Shown here piece after piece: positions 1 to 7,530 of a stretch of 11,880 nucleotides of DNA (positions are counted from its first letter, which is position 1; each line of letters starts with the position of its first letter). Under the pieces are notes generated by a model that made no database searches, was not told where the DNA came from, and was given only the letters and a program-made list of their open reading frames with translations. This DNA is from ZC4RG30 sp039800965 (lineage in GTDB: Bacteria > Pseudomonadota > Gammaproteobacteria > Steroidobacterales > Steroidobacteraceae): contig JBDLPS010000051.1 of NCBI GenBank assembly GCA_039800965.1, positions 1 to 11,880 of the forward strand, given 5' to 3'. The position numbers were made by a program, and so were the translations under genes.

Positions 1-1
1 C

Positions 2-952
2 GCCGCGAAGCTCTCGCAGAAAGGCATCTTCGACGTGCTCGTCGTCGGCGGCGGTCCCGCCGGCGCGTCGGCTGCCATCTATGCGGCCCGCAAGGGCATC
101 AACACGGGTCTCGTCGCCGAGCGTTTCGGCGGCCAGGTCATGGACACACTCGGCATCGAGAACTTCATCTCGGTGAAGGCCACCGAAGGCCCGCGCCTTG
201 CCGCCGGCCTCGAAGAACACGTCAAGGAATACCCGGTCGACGTGATGAACCTGCAGCGTGCCAAGGCGCTCGTGCCGGGCGAGCTCATCGAGGTGCAACT
301 CGAGAACGGCGCGACGCTCAGGAGCCGCACCGTCATCCTTTCCACGGGCGCGCGCTGGCGCGAGATGAACGTGCCGGGCGAGAAGGAATACCGCGGCAAG
401 GGCGTGGCCTATTGCCCGCACTGCGACGGACCTCTCTTCAAGGGCAAGCGTGTCGCCGTCATCGGCGGCGGCAACTCCGGCGTCGAGGCGGCGATCGACC
501 TGGCCGGCATCGTAGGCCACGTCACCCTGCTCGAATTCGAGGGCCAGCTCCGTGCCGACGCGGTATTGCAGACCAAGCTGCGCAGCCTGCCGAACGTCAC
601 CGTCATCACCAGGGCGCTGACCACCGAAGTGCGGGGCGACGGCAGCAAGGTGAGTGCCCTCGTCTACACCGACCGCGACAGCGGCGAGTCGAAGCACATC
701 GAACTCGAAGGCATCTTCGTGCAGATCGGCCTGCTTCCCAACACGGACTGGCTCAAGGGCACGGTCGCCCTCTCGCCGCGCGGCGAGATCGAGATCGACG
801 CACGCGGCCAGACGTCGGTGCCGGGCGTGTTCTCCGCGGGCGACTGCACCACCGTGCCTTACAAGCAGATCATCATCGCGATGGGTGCGGGATCGACGGC
901 GGCGCTGTCGGCCTTCGATCACCTGATCCGCAGCACGCCGGTCGCGGCCTGA
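2..952 (+). CDS. ahpF: Alkyl hydroperoxide reductase subunit F, C-terminal part (5' end outside window)
   Basis: AhpF is the FAD-dependent NADH oxidoreductase that passes electrons to the peroxiredoxin AhpC, which reduces H2O2 and organic hydroperoxides in the cytoplasm. The frame is open to the left edge, so the first visible codon is not the start; the 316 residues seen match about the last 60% of a ~520-residue AhpF. Visible marks are the FAD-binding VVGGGPAGASAA, the redox disulfide in AYCPHCDGPLFKGK, the NADH-binding VIGGGNSGVEAA, and the C-terminal FAD motif AGDCTTVPYKQ. The CPHCD form and the wording around it are typical of AhpF rather than plain thioredoxin reductase, but the N-terminal tandem thioredoxin-fold domain that would prove it lies outside. 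AhpC, if adjacent, would be to the left. A nucleosidase-like gene follows after 5 bp, probably in the same transcript. Confidence 0.95.
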   Translation, partial: AAKLSQKGIFDVLVVGGGPAGASAAIYAARKGINTGLVAERFGGQVMDTLGIENFISVKATEGPRLAAGLEEHVKEYPVDVMNLQRAKALVPGELIEVQLENGATLRSRTVILSTGARWREMNVPGEKEYRGKGVAYCPHCDGPLFKGKRVAVIGGGNSGVEAAIDLAGIVGHVTLLEFEGQLRADAVLQTKLRSLPNVTVITRALTTEVRGDGSKVSALVYTDRDSGESKHIELEGIFVQIGLLPNTDWLKGTVALSPRGEIEIDARGQTSVPGVFSAGDCTTVPYKQIIIAMGAGSTAALSAFDHLIRSTPVAA

Positions 953-957
953 AACCC

Positions 958-1563
958 ATGCCGACCCCCTACCGCTTTGCGGCACCGGACCTGCTGGTCG
1001 CGATCGCCCTGCCCGTCGAGGAACAGGGCGCACTCGGCGACCTGGGGCTGGACCTCCTCTACACCGGGCTGGGCAAGATCAACGCCGCCACGGCGCTGGC
1101 GCGACGCCTGGCGGAGCGCCGACTGGCCGGCCACGCCCCGAAGCTCGTGGTCAACTTCGGCACGGCCGGCAGCCGCCGCTTCAACACGCATGAGCTGGTC
1201 GGCTGCGACCGCTTCCTGCAGCGGGACATGGACGTGTCACCTCTCGGTTATGAACGGGGAATCACGCCCTTCGACGCCGAAGGCGGAGAACTGTTCTTCG
1301 AACCGTTCTTCACGGGCCTGCCTTCCGGCAGCTGCGGCACCGGCGACAGTTTCGAGACCGGACCCGCCGCGGTGGCCTGCGACGTCGTCGACATGGAGGC
1401 CTACGCGCTGGCGAAGGCCTGCCGCCTCGAGGCCCTGCCCTTCGCCTGTGCGAAATACATCACCGACGGCGCCGATCACGCCGCCGCCGATGACTGGGCC
1501 TCGAACCTGCCGCGCGCAGCGGCAGGATTCCGCCGCCTGGCCGAGGCCCTGCTCCGCGCCTAG
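958..1563 (+). CDS. MTA/SAH-nucleosidase-like purine nucleosidase (phosphorylase superfamily)
   Basis: A 201-residue protein of the PNP/UDP-phosphorylase fold, closest in pattern to 5'-methylthioadenosine/S-adenosylhomocysteine nucleosidase, which cleaves adenine from MTA or SAH. Family landmarks occur in the right order: ALPVEEQGAL (residues 17-26, with a Glu placed like the general acid of MTAN), GLGKINAA (37-44), NFGTAGS (66-72), CGTGDSFE (126-133), VVDMEAYALAKAC (143-155; the Met-Glu pair binds ribose) and KYITDGAD (166-173; the Asp matches the catalytic Asp of MTAN). It is about 30 residues shorter than E. coli MTAN, so exact substrate is uncertain; other nucleosidases of this fold are possible. 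The ATG lies 5 bp after the ahpF stop with no clear Shine-Dalgarno, suggesting translational coupling. A longer open frame upstream is only a shadow of ahpF. The stop shares a CTAG with the convergent gene's stop. Confidence 0.8.
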   Translation: MPTPYRFAAPDLLVAIALPVEEQGALGDLGLDLLYTGLGKINAATALARRLAERRLAGHAPKLVVNFGTAGSRRFNTHELVGCDRFLQRDMDVSPLGYERGITPFDAEGGELFFEPFFTGLPSGSCGTGDSFETGPAAVACDVVDMEAYALAKACRLEALPFACAKYITDGADHAAADDWASNLPRAAAGFRRLAEALLRA

Positions 1564-2609
1564 AGCTTGAAGATGCGCTCGGCGTTGCCCTGGAAGAACG
1601 CCTTCTTCTGGCCCGGCGTCAGCGGCAGCGCGTCCATCATGTCGACTTCTTCCTTCACGTACTGGTACGGATAGTCCATCGCGTACATGACCTTGTCGTG
1701 GCCGAAGAGCTTTTGCACCAGGGTGATCGAAGGCTCCCAGGGCATGCCGCTGGTCGTGTAGTAGAAGTTGTCGCGCAGGTAGTCCGAGGGCTTCATGCGC
1801 AGCGGCTTTGCGCCCGGGCTGCGGTTCGAACGCACAATGCCCGCATGCATGAAGTCGATGCGGTAGGGCCAGAACGGCAGGCCCTCGCCCAGATGCCCCA
1901 GCACCACCTTCAGGTTCGGGAAGCGATCGAACACGCCGCCGACGATCAGGCGCAACGCATGCAGGCCCGTCTCGCAGCCGAAGCCATACACCGCCGCGTC
2001 GAGGCAGCGCGGCAGGAAGGGCTCGACGATCGCTTTCGACATCGAGTTCGGGTGGATGTAGAGCGGCACGTCGAGCGCTTCGCAGGCGGCGAAGATGTCG
2101 TAGTACTTCTCGTCGTCGAGGTACTCGCCCTTCGTGTGCGAATTCACCACGGCACCCTTGAGGCCCAGCCTCGTGACGCCGCGCTCGATTTCCTTCGCCG
2201 CGGCCACCGGATCCTGCGGCGCGAAGGCCGCAAGGCCCGCGAAGCGCGTGGGATGGCGGCGGATCGTGTCGGCCAGCGTGTCGTTGGTCGAGGCGGCCAG
2301 CGAAACGGCCGTCGGCGCATCGAAAACCTGCACGCCCGGCGCCGTGAGCAGCAACAGCTGCATGTCGATGCCGGTGGCATCCATGTCCGCGATGCGCCGC
2401 TCGCCCATGTCCTGGATGCGCTCGTAGAGGTCGCGCGCGCGGGGCGTCATGCTCTTGCCGAAAAAGCCCCACAGGCTGTGGAAACCCGGATCCTCGGATG
2501 CCGGCTGCGTGTCCAGCAGGCGCTCGTACAGCTTCATGAGCTCCGGCGTGAGCCAGGCTTCCTCGGTGGCGATGCGCTTGTAGCCACGCGTGTCGGGCGT
2601 ATCGGTCAT
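1560..2609 (-). CDS. Amidohydrolase-family decarboxylase, LigW-like (5-carboxyvanillate decarboxylase family)
   Basis: A 349-residue TIM-barrel amidohydrolase of the ACMSD/gamma-resorcylate decarboxylase group, most like LigW, which non-oxidatively decarboxylates 5-carboxyvanillate to vanillate with a divalent metal. LigW-type residues can be placed: RIATEEAW (Glu16, metal ligand), Arg57 after SLWGFFGKSM, DMGERRIADMDATGID (67-82), YIHP (His186, metal), GHLGEGLPFWPYR (His239, Arg250) and YAMDYPYQYV (Asp312, metal). EEAW, as in LigW (EEAF), replaces the ExH motif of many relatives. ATG 2609 is chosen because GAGAGG lies about 8 nt upstream and the next open frame further up is not family-like. 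A TATCAT -10-like box on this strand (2657-2662) has no good -35. No other lignin, vanillate or protocatechuate gene is nearby, so the real substrate may be another ortho-hydroxybenzoate. The stop overlaps the nucleosidase stop. Confidence 0.85.
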   Translation of the reverse strand: MTDTPDTRGYKRIATEEAWLTPELMKLYERLLDTQPASEDPGFHSLWGFFGKSMTPRARDLYERIQDMGERRIADMDATGIDMQLLLLTAPGVQVFDAPTAVSLAASTNDTLADTIRRHPTRFAGLAAFAPQDPVAAAKEIERGVTRLGLKGAVVNSHTKGEYLDDEKYYDIFAACEALDVPLYIHPNSMSKAIVEPFLPRCLDAAVYGFGCETGLHALRLIVGGVFDRFPNLKVVLGHLGEGLPFWPYRIDFMHAGIVRSNRSPGAKPLRMKPSDYLRDNFYYTTSGMPWEPSITLVQKLFGHDKVMYAMDYPYQYVKEEVDMMDALPLTPGQKKAFFQGNAERIFKL

Positions 2610-2691
2610 CGGACTGTTTCCTCTCGAACACCGGACTGCGGTCGCCGGCAAGGCGCATGATAGCCCGATGCCGGCCGGCCCCGAGTTGCGT

Positions 2692-4329
2692 ATGATCCGC
2701 GGCATGCTCCGCGGAGGCCGCCCCATCGATTACGACCGTTACTGGCGAGCCTGCACGCTGGCGCTCTTCGGCGCCCTGCTGCTGTACGTGGCGGCCGGCT
2801 TCGACCAGCACGGGATCAGCAACGACGAACCGGTCCAGCACACCTATGGCCGGCTGCTGGTGGAATTCTACCGTTCAGGCTTCACCGACCTGCGGGCCTT
2901 CCGCTACGTCAACCTGTACCTCTACGGTGGCTTGTTCGACATCATCGCCGCCTGGCTCGAGCCCCACTCTTCGCTCTCCGTCTGGGACCTGCGGCACCTG
3001 CTTACCGCCGCCTTCGGCGTATCGGCCATACACGCCTGCTACCTGACTGCACGCCTCCTGGGCTCGCGTCGCGCGGGCTTCCTCGCGGCGCTGCTCCTGG
3101 CACTGACCGGCGCTTGGAGCGGGGCCCTGTTCACCCATACCAAGGACATCCCTTTCGGTACCGCCATGATCTGGGCGGTATATTTCGGTACGCGACTGGT
3201 GCAGCAGCTCCCGCGGCCTTCATGGGGTTCGGTGGCAGGCGCCGGCATTTCAGTCGGCGCGGCGCTCGGACTGCGTGTCGGCGGGCTGTTCGCAGGGCTG
3301 TATCTGGGTGCCGGCGTGCTCGCCGTGCTGCTCGCCCGCGGGCCCGACCTGCGGACCTCGGTCCGCGGGCTGTTCGCGTCGGCGCCAAGGCTCGGCGTCG
3401 CGCTGCTCGCAGCCATCGCCGTGATGGGATTTTCGTGGCCCTGGGCACTGATGGGCTGGCACAACCTGTTCGACGCAGCGACACGGTTCTCGCACTTCAG
3501 CTTCGACATGATGACGGAACTGGACGGCCAGTTGATCAAGATCGGCCAGGTGCCGGCGACCTACTTGTCCCGCTACCTGCTCATCCGTCTGCCGGAACTG
3601 CTGCTGGCCGGCCTTGTGTCTGCCGGCGTGACGACCTTCCTCGCCCTGCGGCATCGCCCGAGGGACTGGGCCAGCGTCGCGGTCTGGACGCCGCTGCTGC
3701 TGGCAGCCTGCTTCCCCATCCTGTTCTCGCTGGCAACCCGCCCCGCGCTGTACAACGGCGTCCGCCACTTCAGCTTCGTGCTGCCTCCGCTGGCCATCCT
3801 CGGCGGCATCGGCCTCGACCGCGCACTGGAACTGCTGCGCCCCAGGCGCGTGGCCAGCGCTGCTTTCCTGGCCACCCTTCTGGCGATCGGGGCGGACAAC
3901 CTGCTGGTCCTTGCGCGCCTTCATCCCTACGAGTACGTGGCTTACAACCATCTGGTCGGCGGAGCGGCAGGCGCACACGAGCGGTACGAAGGTGATTACT
4001 GGAGTGACAGCCTGCGCGAAGCCTCGCAGATGCTGAACCGCCTCCTGCGCGACGAACTGGGCAATGCGCCGGCGGGCCTGGCCGTCGCGGTTTGCGCCGA
4101 ATCCGTGCAGGCGACAACTTTCCTCGATCCGCGCTTCCGTGTGGTGCGCGACTGGCCAAGCGCGGATTTCTACGTGTCGGCCATACAGACCCGGTGTGAC
4201 CGCGCACTGGGGGGTACCGTCATCGGCGAGATCACGCGCGACGGCGTACCACTCGCCGTGATCAAGGATCGACGGGGGCTCGTCGGACACGAGCGTCGCG
4301 TGCTCGGGGAAGACAAGCCCGCACCCTAG
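2692..4329 (+). CDS. Glycosyltransferase family 39-like (GT-C) polytopic membrane protein
   Basis: A 545-residue inner-membrane protein with the layout of GT-C glycosyltransferases (ArnT/PMT/GT39-like), which take sugars from polyprenyl-phosphate carriers and add them to an envelope acceptor on the periplasmic side. After the first membrane segment (about residues 20-36) comes GISNDEP, whose Asp45-Glu46 sit where the catalytic acidic pair of the first periplasmic loop is expected. HTKDIPF (149-155), just before another membrane segment, fits a second conserved acidic loop. Many further hydrophobic segments follow to about residue 420, then a soluble C-terminal tail rich in charged residues. 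The start is uncertain: in-frame ATGs at 2668, 2692 and 2704 all lack a convincing Shine-Dalgarno; 2692 is a compromise. No other cell-envelope sugar gene is seen nearby, so donor and acceptor cannot be guessed. Confidence 0.75.
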   Translation: MIRGMLRGGRPIDYDRYWRACTLALFGALLLYVAAGFDQHGISNDEPVQHTYGRLLVEFYRSGFTDLRAFRYVNLYLYGGLFDIIAAWLEPHSSLSVWDLRHLLTAAFGVSAIHACYLTARLLGSRRAGFLAALLLALTGAWSGALFTHTKDIPFGTAMIWAVYFGTRLVQQLPRPSWGSVAGAGISVGAALGLRVGGLFAGLYLGAGVLAVLLARGPDLRTSVRGLFASAPRLGVALLAAIAVMGFSWPWALMGWHNLFDAATRFSHFSFDMMTELDGQLIKIGQVPATYLSRYLLIRLPELLLAGLVSAGVTTFLALRHRPRDWASVAVWTPLLLAACFPILFSLATRPALYNGVRHFSFVLPPLAILGGIGLDRALELLRPRRVASAAFLATLLAIGADNLLVLARLHPYEYVAYNHLVGGAAGAHERYEGDYWSDSLREASQMLNRLLRDELGNAPAGLAVAVCAESVQATTFLDPRFRVVRDWPSADFYVSAIQTRCDRALGGTVIGEITRDGVPLAVIKDRRGLVGHERRVLGEDKPAP

Positions 4330-4333
4330 TTCG

Positions 4334-4348
4334 CCGGCTCATAGCCGG
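4334..4348. terminator. Small hairpin between convergent genes, possible bidirectional attenuator
   Basis: CCGGCT, loop CAT, AGCCGG forms a 6-bp GC-rich stem that starts 5 bp after the glycosyltransferase stop and includes the stop codon of the convergent antiporter gene. No T-run follows on either strand, so it is not a standard intrinsic terminator. Its position is the only argument for a role in 3' end formation. Confidence 0.25.
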
Positions 4349-5595
4349 AAGGCGAGCACCGCGACCAGCGTGGGCGGGAGCGCGGCCAGCAACAGCAACA
4401 GCGGCCGCAGGCGTCCGCCGGGAAGGCGGCCGCGCAACAGTGCCACCCCGGCCGGGTTCGGAGCATTGGCGATGACCGTCAGCCCGCCGCCAGCGACGGC
4501 ACCGGACAGCAACGACACTTTGAATTCCAGGCTCGACCCGTCGACCAGGGAACCCATGTAGGCGAGCGCGGCGTTGTCGGTCACTGCGGTGAGCAACGCG
4601 GACCCGTAGAAGACACGGTCGCTGCCGAAACCTTCCAGCGCCGGCTGCAACCACCACCGCTGCATGCCGCCCAGCACGACGAGCCCCGCCAGGAACAACG
4701 ACACGAAAGCGGACTCGCGCCAGATGACAGGAGACTGGTGCCGCCCGGTCCAGCGCACCATCACCAGGAAAAGCAGCAGCACGGGCAGAAAGAGCCCGGG
4801 CTCATGCCCGGCCATGACGATGACCGCGAGAAAGATCCCATGCGCCAGCACGAGACCCCGCGGCGGCGCATCGCCGGCCACCGCATCCGGCACTGCGACG
4901 GCACGCAGCTCGCGGCGGAACAACCAGGTGGCCACCGTGGCGTTGAACAGGACGGCTACGGTCGCGCGCAGGCCGAAAAGGCGGAACATGTCGACGCTGC
5001 CCCAACCCCATCGTCCAGCGACCATCAGCACCGGCGGGGCCGCGAAGTCCGTCAGCATGCCGCCTATCGAGACATTCACGAACAGCACGCCGAGCGTGGC
5101 ATATCGCAGGCGGGCCGACAGCGGAAACATGAACAGCCGATCACGGAGCACGAGTGCCGCCACCGTCATCGCGGCAATCTCCGTGACGAGGGAACCGAGC
5201 AGCGGCAGGAAGGCGAGCGTCGCGAAATAGAGCCCCTCGGCGCCACGCGCCGGCATCAGGCGACCCAGCCGGGCCGTGGCGGTGCCAACGAACTGCAGCA
5301 TGGGCCGTGTACCGACCACTACCATCACGGCGAACACGAACAAGGGTTCGGCATAACGCCGGGTCGCGAGGTAATGCAACGCCTGCTTCGGCTCGCCGAG
5401 CAGCGTCCAGCCCAGCAGCATCACCAGAGACCATGAAACGAATACCAGCTCGACCTCGCCGAGCAGGTGGATCAGGGCTCCGAAGCGACGGCCCGGCGCC
5501 GCAAGGGCCTGGATCCTGGCTGCCGCCAGCCCATGGAGGAGCGCCGCAGCCAGGCAGCCCGCCGCGAACACTTCCACGTCCGGCCCACCGCTCAC
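4339..5595 (-). CDS. Putative Na+/H+ antiporter (PF07399-type membrane transporter)
   Basis: A 418-residue polytopic membrane protein with about 10-12 hydrophobic segments. The pattern fits the 'putative Na+/H+ antiporter' family (PF07399) of the ion-transporter superfamily: GTRPMLQ (about 95-101), GSLVTE (134-139), VSIGGMLTDFAAPPVLMVA (175-193), TDNAAL (339-344) and GGGLTVIANAPNPAG (369-383). The two broken-helix motifs VSIGG...APP and TDNAAL...NAPNPAG are the probable ion pathway. The name is a family label; transport of Na+ by this subgroup is not known to me as shown experimentally. The start is GTG 5595, chosen because it forms a GTGA overlap with the stop of the upstream MFS gene; GTG 5577, with GGTGG upstream, is the alternative. 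It is the last gene of the MarR-FAH-MFS unit and ends 9 bp from the convergent glycosyltransferase. Confidence 0.78.
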   Translation of the reverse strand: MSGGPDVEVFAAGCLAAALLHGLAAARIQALAAPGRRFGALIHLLGEVELVFVSWSLVMLLGWTLLGEPKQALHYLATRRYAEPLFVFAVMVVVGTRPMLQFVGTATARLGRLMPARGAEGLYFATLAFLPLLGSLVTEIAAMTVAALVLRDRLFMFPLSARLRYATLGVLFVNVSIGGMLTDFAAPPVLMVAGRWGWGSVDMFRLFGLRATVAVLFNATVATWLFRRELRAVAVPDAVAGDAPPRGLVLAHGIFLAVIVMAGHEPGLFLPVLLLFLVMVRWTGRHQSPVIWRESAFVSLFLAGLVVLGGMQRWWLQPALEGFGSDRVFYGSALLTAVTDNAALAYMGSLVDGSSLEFKVSLLSGAVAGGGLTVIANAPNPAGVALLRGRLPGGRLRPLLLLLAALPPTLVAVLAFRL

Positions 5596-6818
5596 GGCGC
5601 GCGGGCCCTGGGCAGGTCCGGCGTCCCGGTGGCTTTTTCGATCAGGAACGCCGCGGCCACAAGGCCGAGGCAGAGCCACACCACGGGATAGGGGGAATCA
5701 TCCGGAAACAGCGCCAGCGCCTGCACGCTGATCGCGGCCACGAATTGTTGTGCAAAGCCGGCCAGGCCCCAGCCGCTGGCGGTATTGGGCGCGGCGGACG
5801 TCACGGCCGCCGCCGAAACGGAGGGCAGTGCAAAGCCGATGCCCATGTTGAGCAGGAGACCACAGGGCAGGAATAGCGCGAGCGGATGCCAGGTTCCGCG
5901 ATAGAGCAGAACGAGGCTTGCCGCTGCAGCGATCGCCCCCAGCAGGGATCCGGCCAGCACCAGCCGGTGCGTACCCAACTGCCGGCCATACCGCAGCACG
6001 AAGGCATTGCCGGCGAAGTAGCCAACGGGAAGCAACGCGTAGTAATAGCTGTATTCCGCCGCAGGCCGATGGAAGGCGCCAACCATGAGGTGCGGCGCGA
6101 TCGCGATGAATGCCGGGTAGGCCGAGTACAGCAAACCGACCTGCAGCATCGCGCGAAGGAAGGACGGGCGGCGCAACAGGGCCAGCGTGGGGGCAAGCAG
6201 GCTGCCGAGCGGAGTCCCGCCACGCCCTGCAGCCCCCTCGGCGCGCAAGGTCTCCGGGACGCGCGCACGGATCATGAGGAAAACCAGCACGCCCAGCACG
6301 ACCAATGCCCACTGGATTGCCTGCCAGCCTCCCCCAACAAGGGCGAAATTCCCCAGGATCGGGGCAATCATCTGTACCACGAGCATGATCATCGTGATCT
6401 GCGCGATGGAACGCTGCAGGTCGTCGGGGGGCGTAAGGTCCGCCACGATCGCCCGGGATGCGATGAACGTGATGGCCGTCGCGAAGGACGCAACCATGCG
6501 ACCCAGCGTCAGCACCACCAGCGTGGGCGCGAACGCGGCAATGACGCAGCCGACGACGAAGGCGAGCAGACCCACCAGCAGCGAGGACCGGCGACCATAG
6601 CGGTCCGCGATGGGACCCAGCAGCACGAGGCCGAGGCCGAAGGCGAGCAGCGGCAGGCTGACGGTGGCCTGGACGGAAGACAGATCACCCTGGAAGCCGG
6701 CCTGGACTGCCGGCAACCCGGGAAGGTAGACATTCAGCGCGAGCGGCCCGAGCGAAGAACAGGAACCGAGAAGCACCATCCGGAGCCACTGCCCTCGAGC
6801 GACGCCCATCGGCCTCAC
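5592..6818 (-). CDS. MFS transporter, Bcr/CflA drug-exporter family
   Basis: A 408-residue, 12-segment major facilitator of the DHA1 Bcr/CflA type, drug:H+ antiporters of the inner membrane. Evidence is the N-terminal LALNVYLPGLPAVQ (27-39), as in Bcr-like proteins with their typical Pro in the first periplasmic loop, the MFS motif A variant LGPIADRYGRR (67-77) between segments 2 and 3, and APILGN (152-157) in segment 5 where the antiporter motif C lies. The length is normal. The start is GTG 6818, which overlaps the FAH stop as GTGA (6815-6818); ATG 6809, three codons inside, is the alternative. Its own stop overlaps the next gene's GTG in the same way, so FAH, MFS and antiporter are probably co-translated. 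The substrate cannot be read from sequence; the neighbouring hydrolase suggests an organic acid or aromatic compound (inference). Confidence 0.88.
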   Translation of the reverse strand: MRPMGVARGQWLRMVLLGSCSSLGPLALNVYLPGLPAVQAGFQGDLSSVQATVSLPLLAFGLGLVLLGPIADRYGRRSSLLVGLLAFVVGCVIAAFAPTLVVLTLGRMVASFATAITFIASRAIVADLTPPDDLQRSIAQITMIMLVVQMIAPILGNFALVGGGWQAIQWALVVLGVLVFLMIRARVPETLRAEGAAGRGGTPLGSLLAPTLALLRRPSFLRAMLQVGLLYSAYPAFIAIAPHLMVGAFHRPAAEYSYYYALLPVGYFAGNAFVLRYGRQLGTHRLVLAGSLLGAIAAAASLVLLYRGTWHPLALFLPCGLLLNMGIGFALPSVSAAAVTSAAPNTASGWGLAGFAQQFVAAISVQALALFPDDSPYPVVWLCLGLVAAAFLIEKATGTPDLPRARAP

Positions 6819-7518
6819 ACGCGGCCCGCGACGATCCGGTGCTGCAGGGTATCGAGACCATAGATTCCAGCGGTCACCACGTCACCGGGCGACAAGGGGC
6901 CAATGCCATCCGGTGTGCCGGTAAAAATCAGGTCGCCGGGCTGCAGGGTATAGAAGGCCGAAAGCTCGGCGATGATTTCCGGGACGGACCAGACCATCTG
7001 CGCGATGTTCGCGTCCTGCCGGATCTCGTCATTGACCTTGAGCCAGATGCGGGCGTCGGCAAGGTGCCCGACCTGTTCCACCGTATGGAGGGCGGCAAGC
7101 GGCGCGGACTGGTCGAAACCCTTGGAAGTATCCCAGGGCTGGCCCTTTTCGCGGGCGTCGGCCTGCAGGTCGCGGCGCGTAAGGTCGTTGCCGACCGCAT
7201 ACCCATAAACATGCGACAACGCATCATCGACGGCGATATCCGCCCCGCCCTTGCCGATCGCGACGACCAGTTCCACTTCATGGTGGAGATTGGAGGTCCG
7301 CGGCGGGTACGCCACATCAGCCCCGTTGGCGACGACGGCATCCGCCGGCTTCATGAAGAATATCGGGAGTTCGCGCGAAGGATCACCGCCCATCTCGCGG
7401 ACATGGGCCGCGTAGTTCCGCCCCACGCAATAGATGCGGTGGACAGAGAAACGGTCATTGCTGCCGTGGACGGCAGCCAGGCGCGGGGCGGCGGGGAAAA
7501 CACGTAGCTGGCGTACAT
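6815..7518 (-). CDS. Fumarylacetoacetate hydrolase family protein, apparently frameshifted near its 5' end
   Basis: A FAH-fold enzyme resembling fumarylpyruvate hydrolase (NagK) and FAHD1; such enzymes hydrolyse acylpyruvates or decarboxylate oxaloacetate with Mg2+ or Mn2+. Counted from the in-frame GTG at 7426, the catalytic set is complete: His8 and Glu11 (GRNYAAHVREMG), metal ligands Glu50, Glu52 and Asp81 (HHEVELVV, GNDLTRRD), Lys102 and Gln106 (WDTSKGFDQSAP) and Thr171 (FTGTPDG). However, GTG 7426 sits inside the conserved IYCVGRNYAAH, and the same frame reads upstream through VFPAAPRLAAVHG and RFSVHRIYC with no ATG, GTG or TTG. The ATG at 7518, preceded by AGGAG 11 nt upstream and encoding the family-like MYASYVF, is in another frame. 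One extra T or C in the T4C4 run near 7493-7500 would join the two. So the gene is either damaged or misread at that run. The stop overlaps the MFS start. Confidence 0.82.
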
Positions 7519-7530
7519 CGCGGGTCGGAC

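Noticed and set aside
412..957. In-frame upstream extension of the nucleosidase gene inside ahpF.
   Set aside because: Its translation is Arg/Pro-rich shadow sequence of ahpF; family similarity begins only after ATG 958.
1237..2841. A long open frame on the minus strand across the LigW-like gene and beyond.
   Set aside because: It is out of frame with the LigW-like protein, has no recognisable domain, is very rich in Arg, Ala and Gly, and covers the start regions of two real genes. Such frames are common on GC-rich DNA.
3250..4290. A long minus-strand open frame opposite the glycosyltransferase.
   Set aside because: Gln/Arg-rich, no motif; the plus-strand frame has a clear membrane-protein pattern.
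5886..6863. A ~325-codon plus-strand open frame opposite the MFS gene.
   Set aside because: Composition is Arg, Gln and His rich with no membrane or domain pattern, as expected for the antisense of a membrane protein gene.
7490..7503. Programmed -1 ribosomal frameshift in the FAH gene.
   Set aside because: The site reads G TTT TCC CCG, not an X XXY YYZ slippery heptamer, and re-pairing after a -1 slip would be poor. A simple indel or sequence error is more economical.
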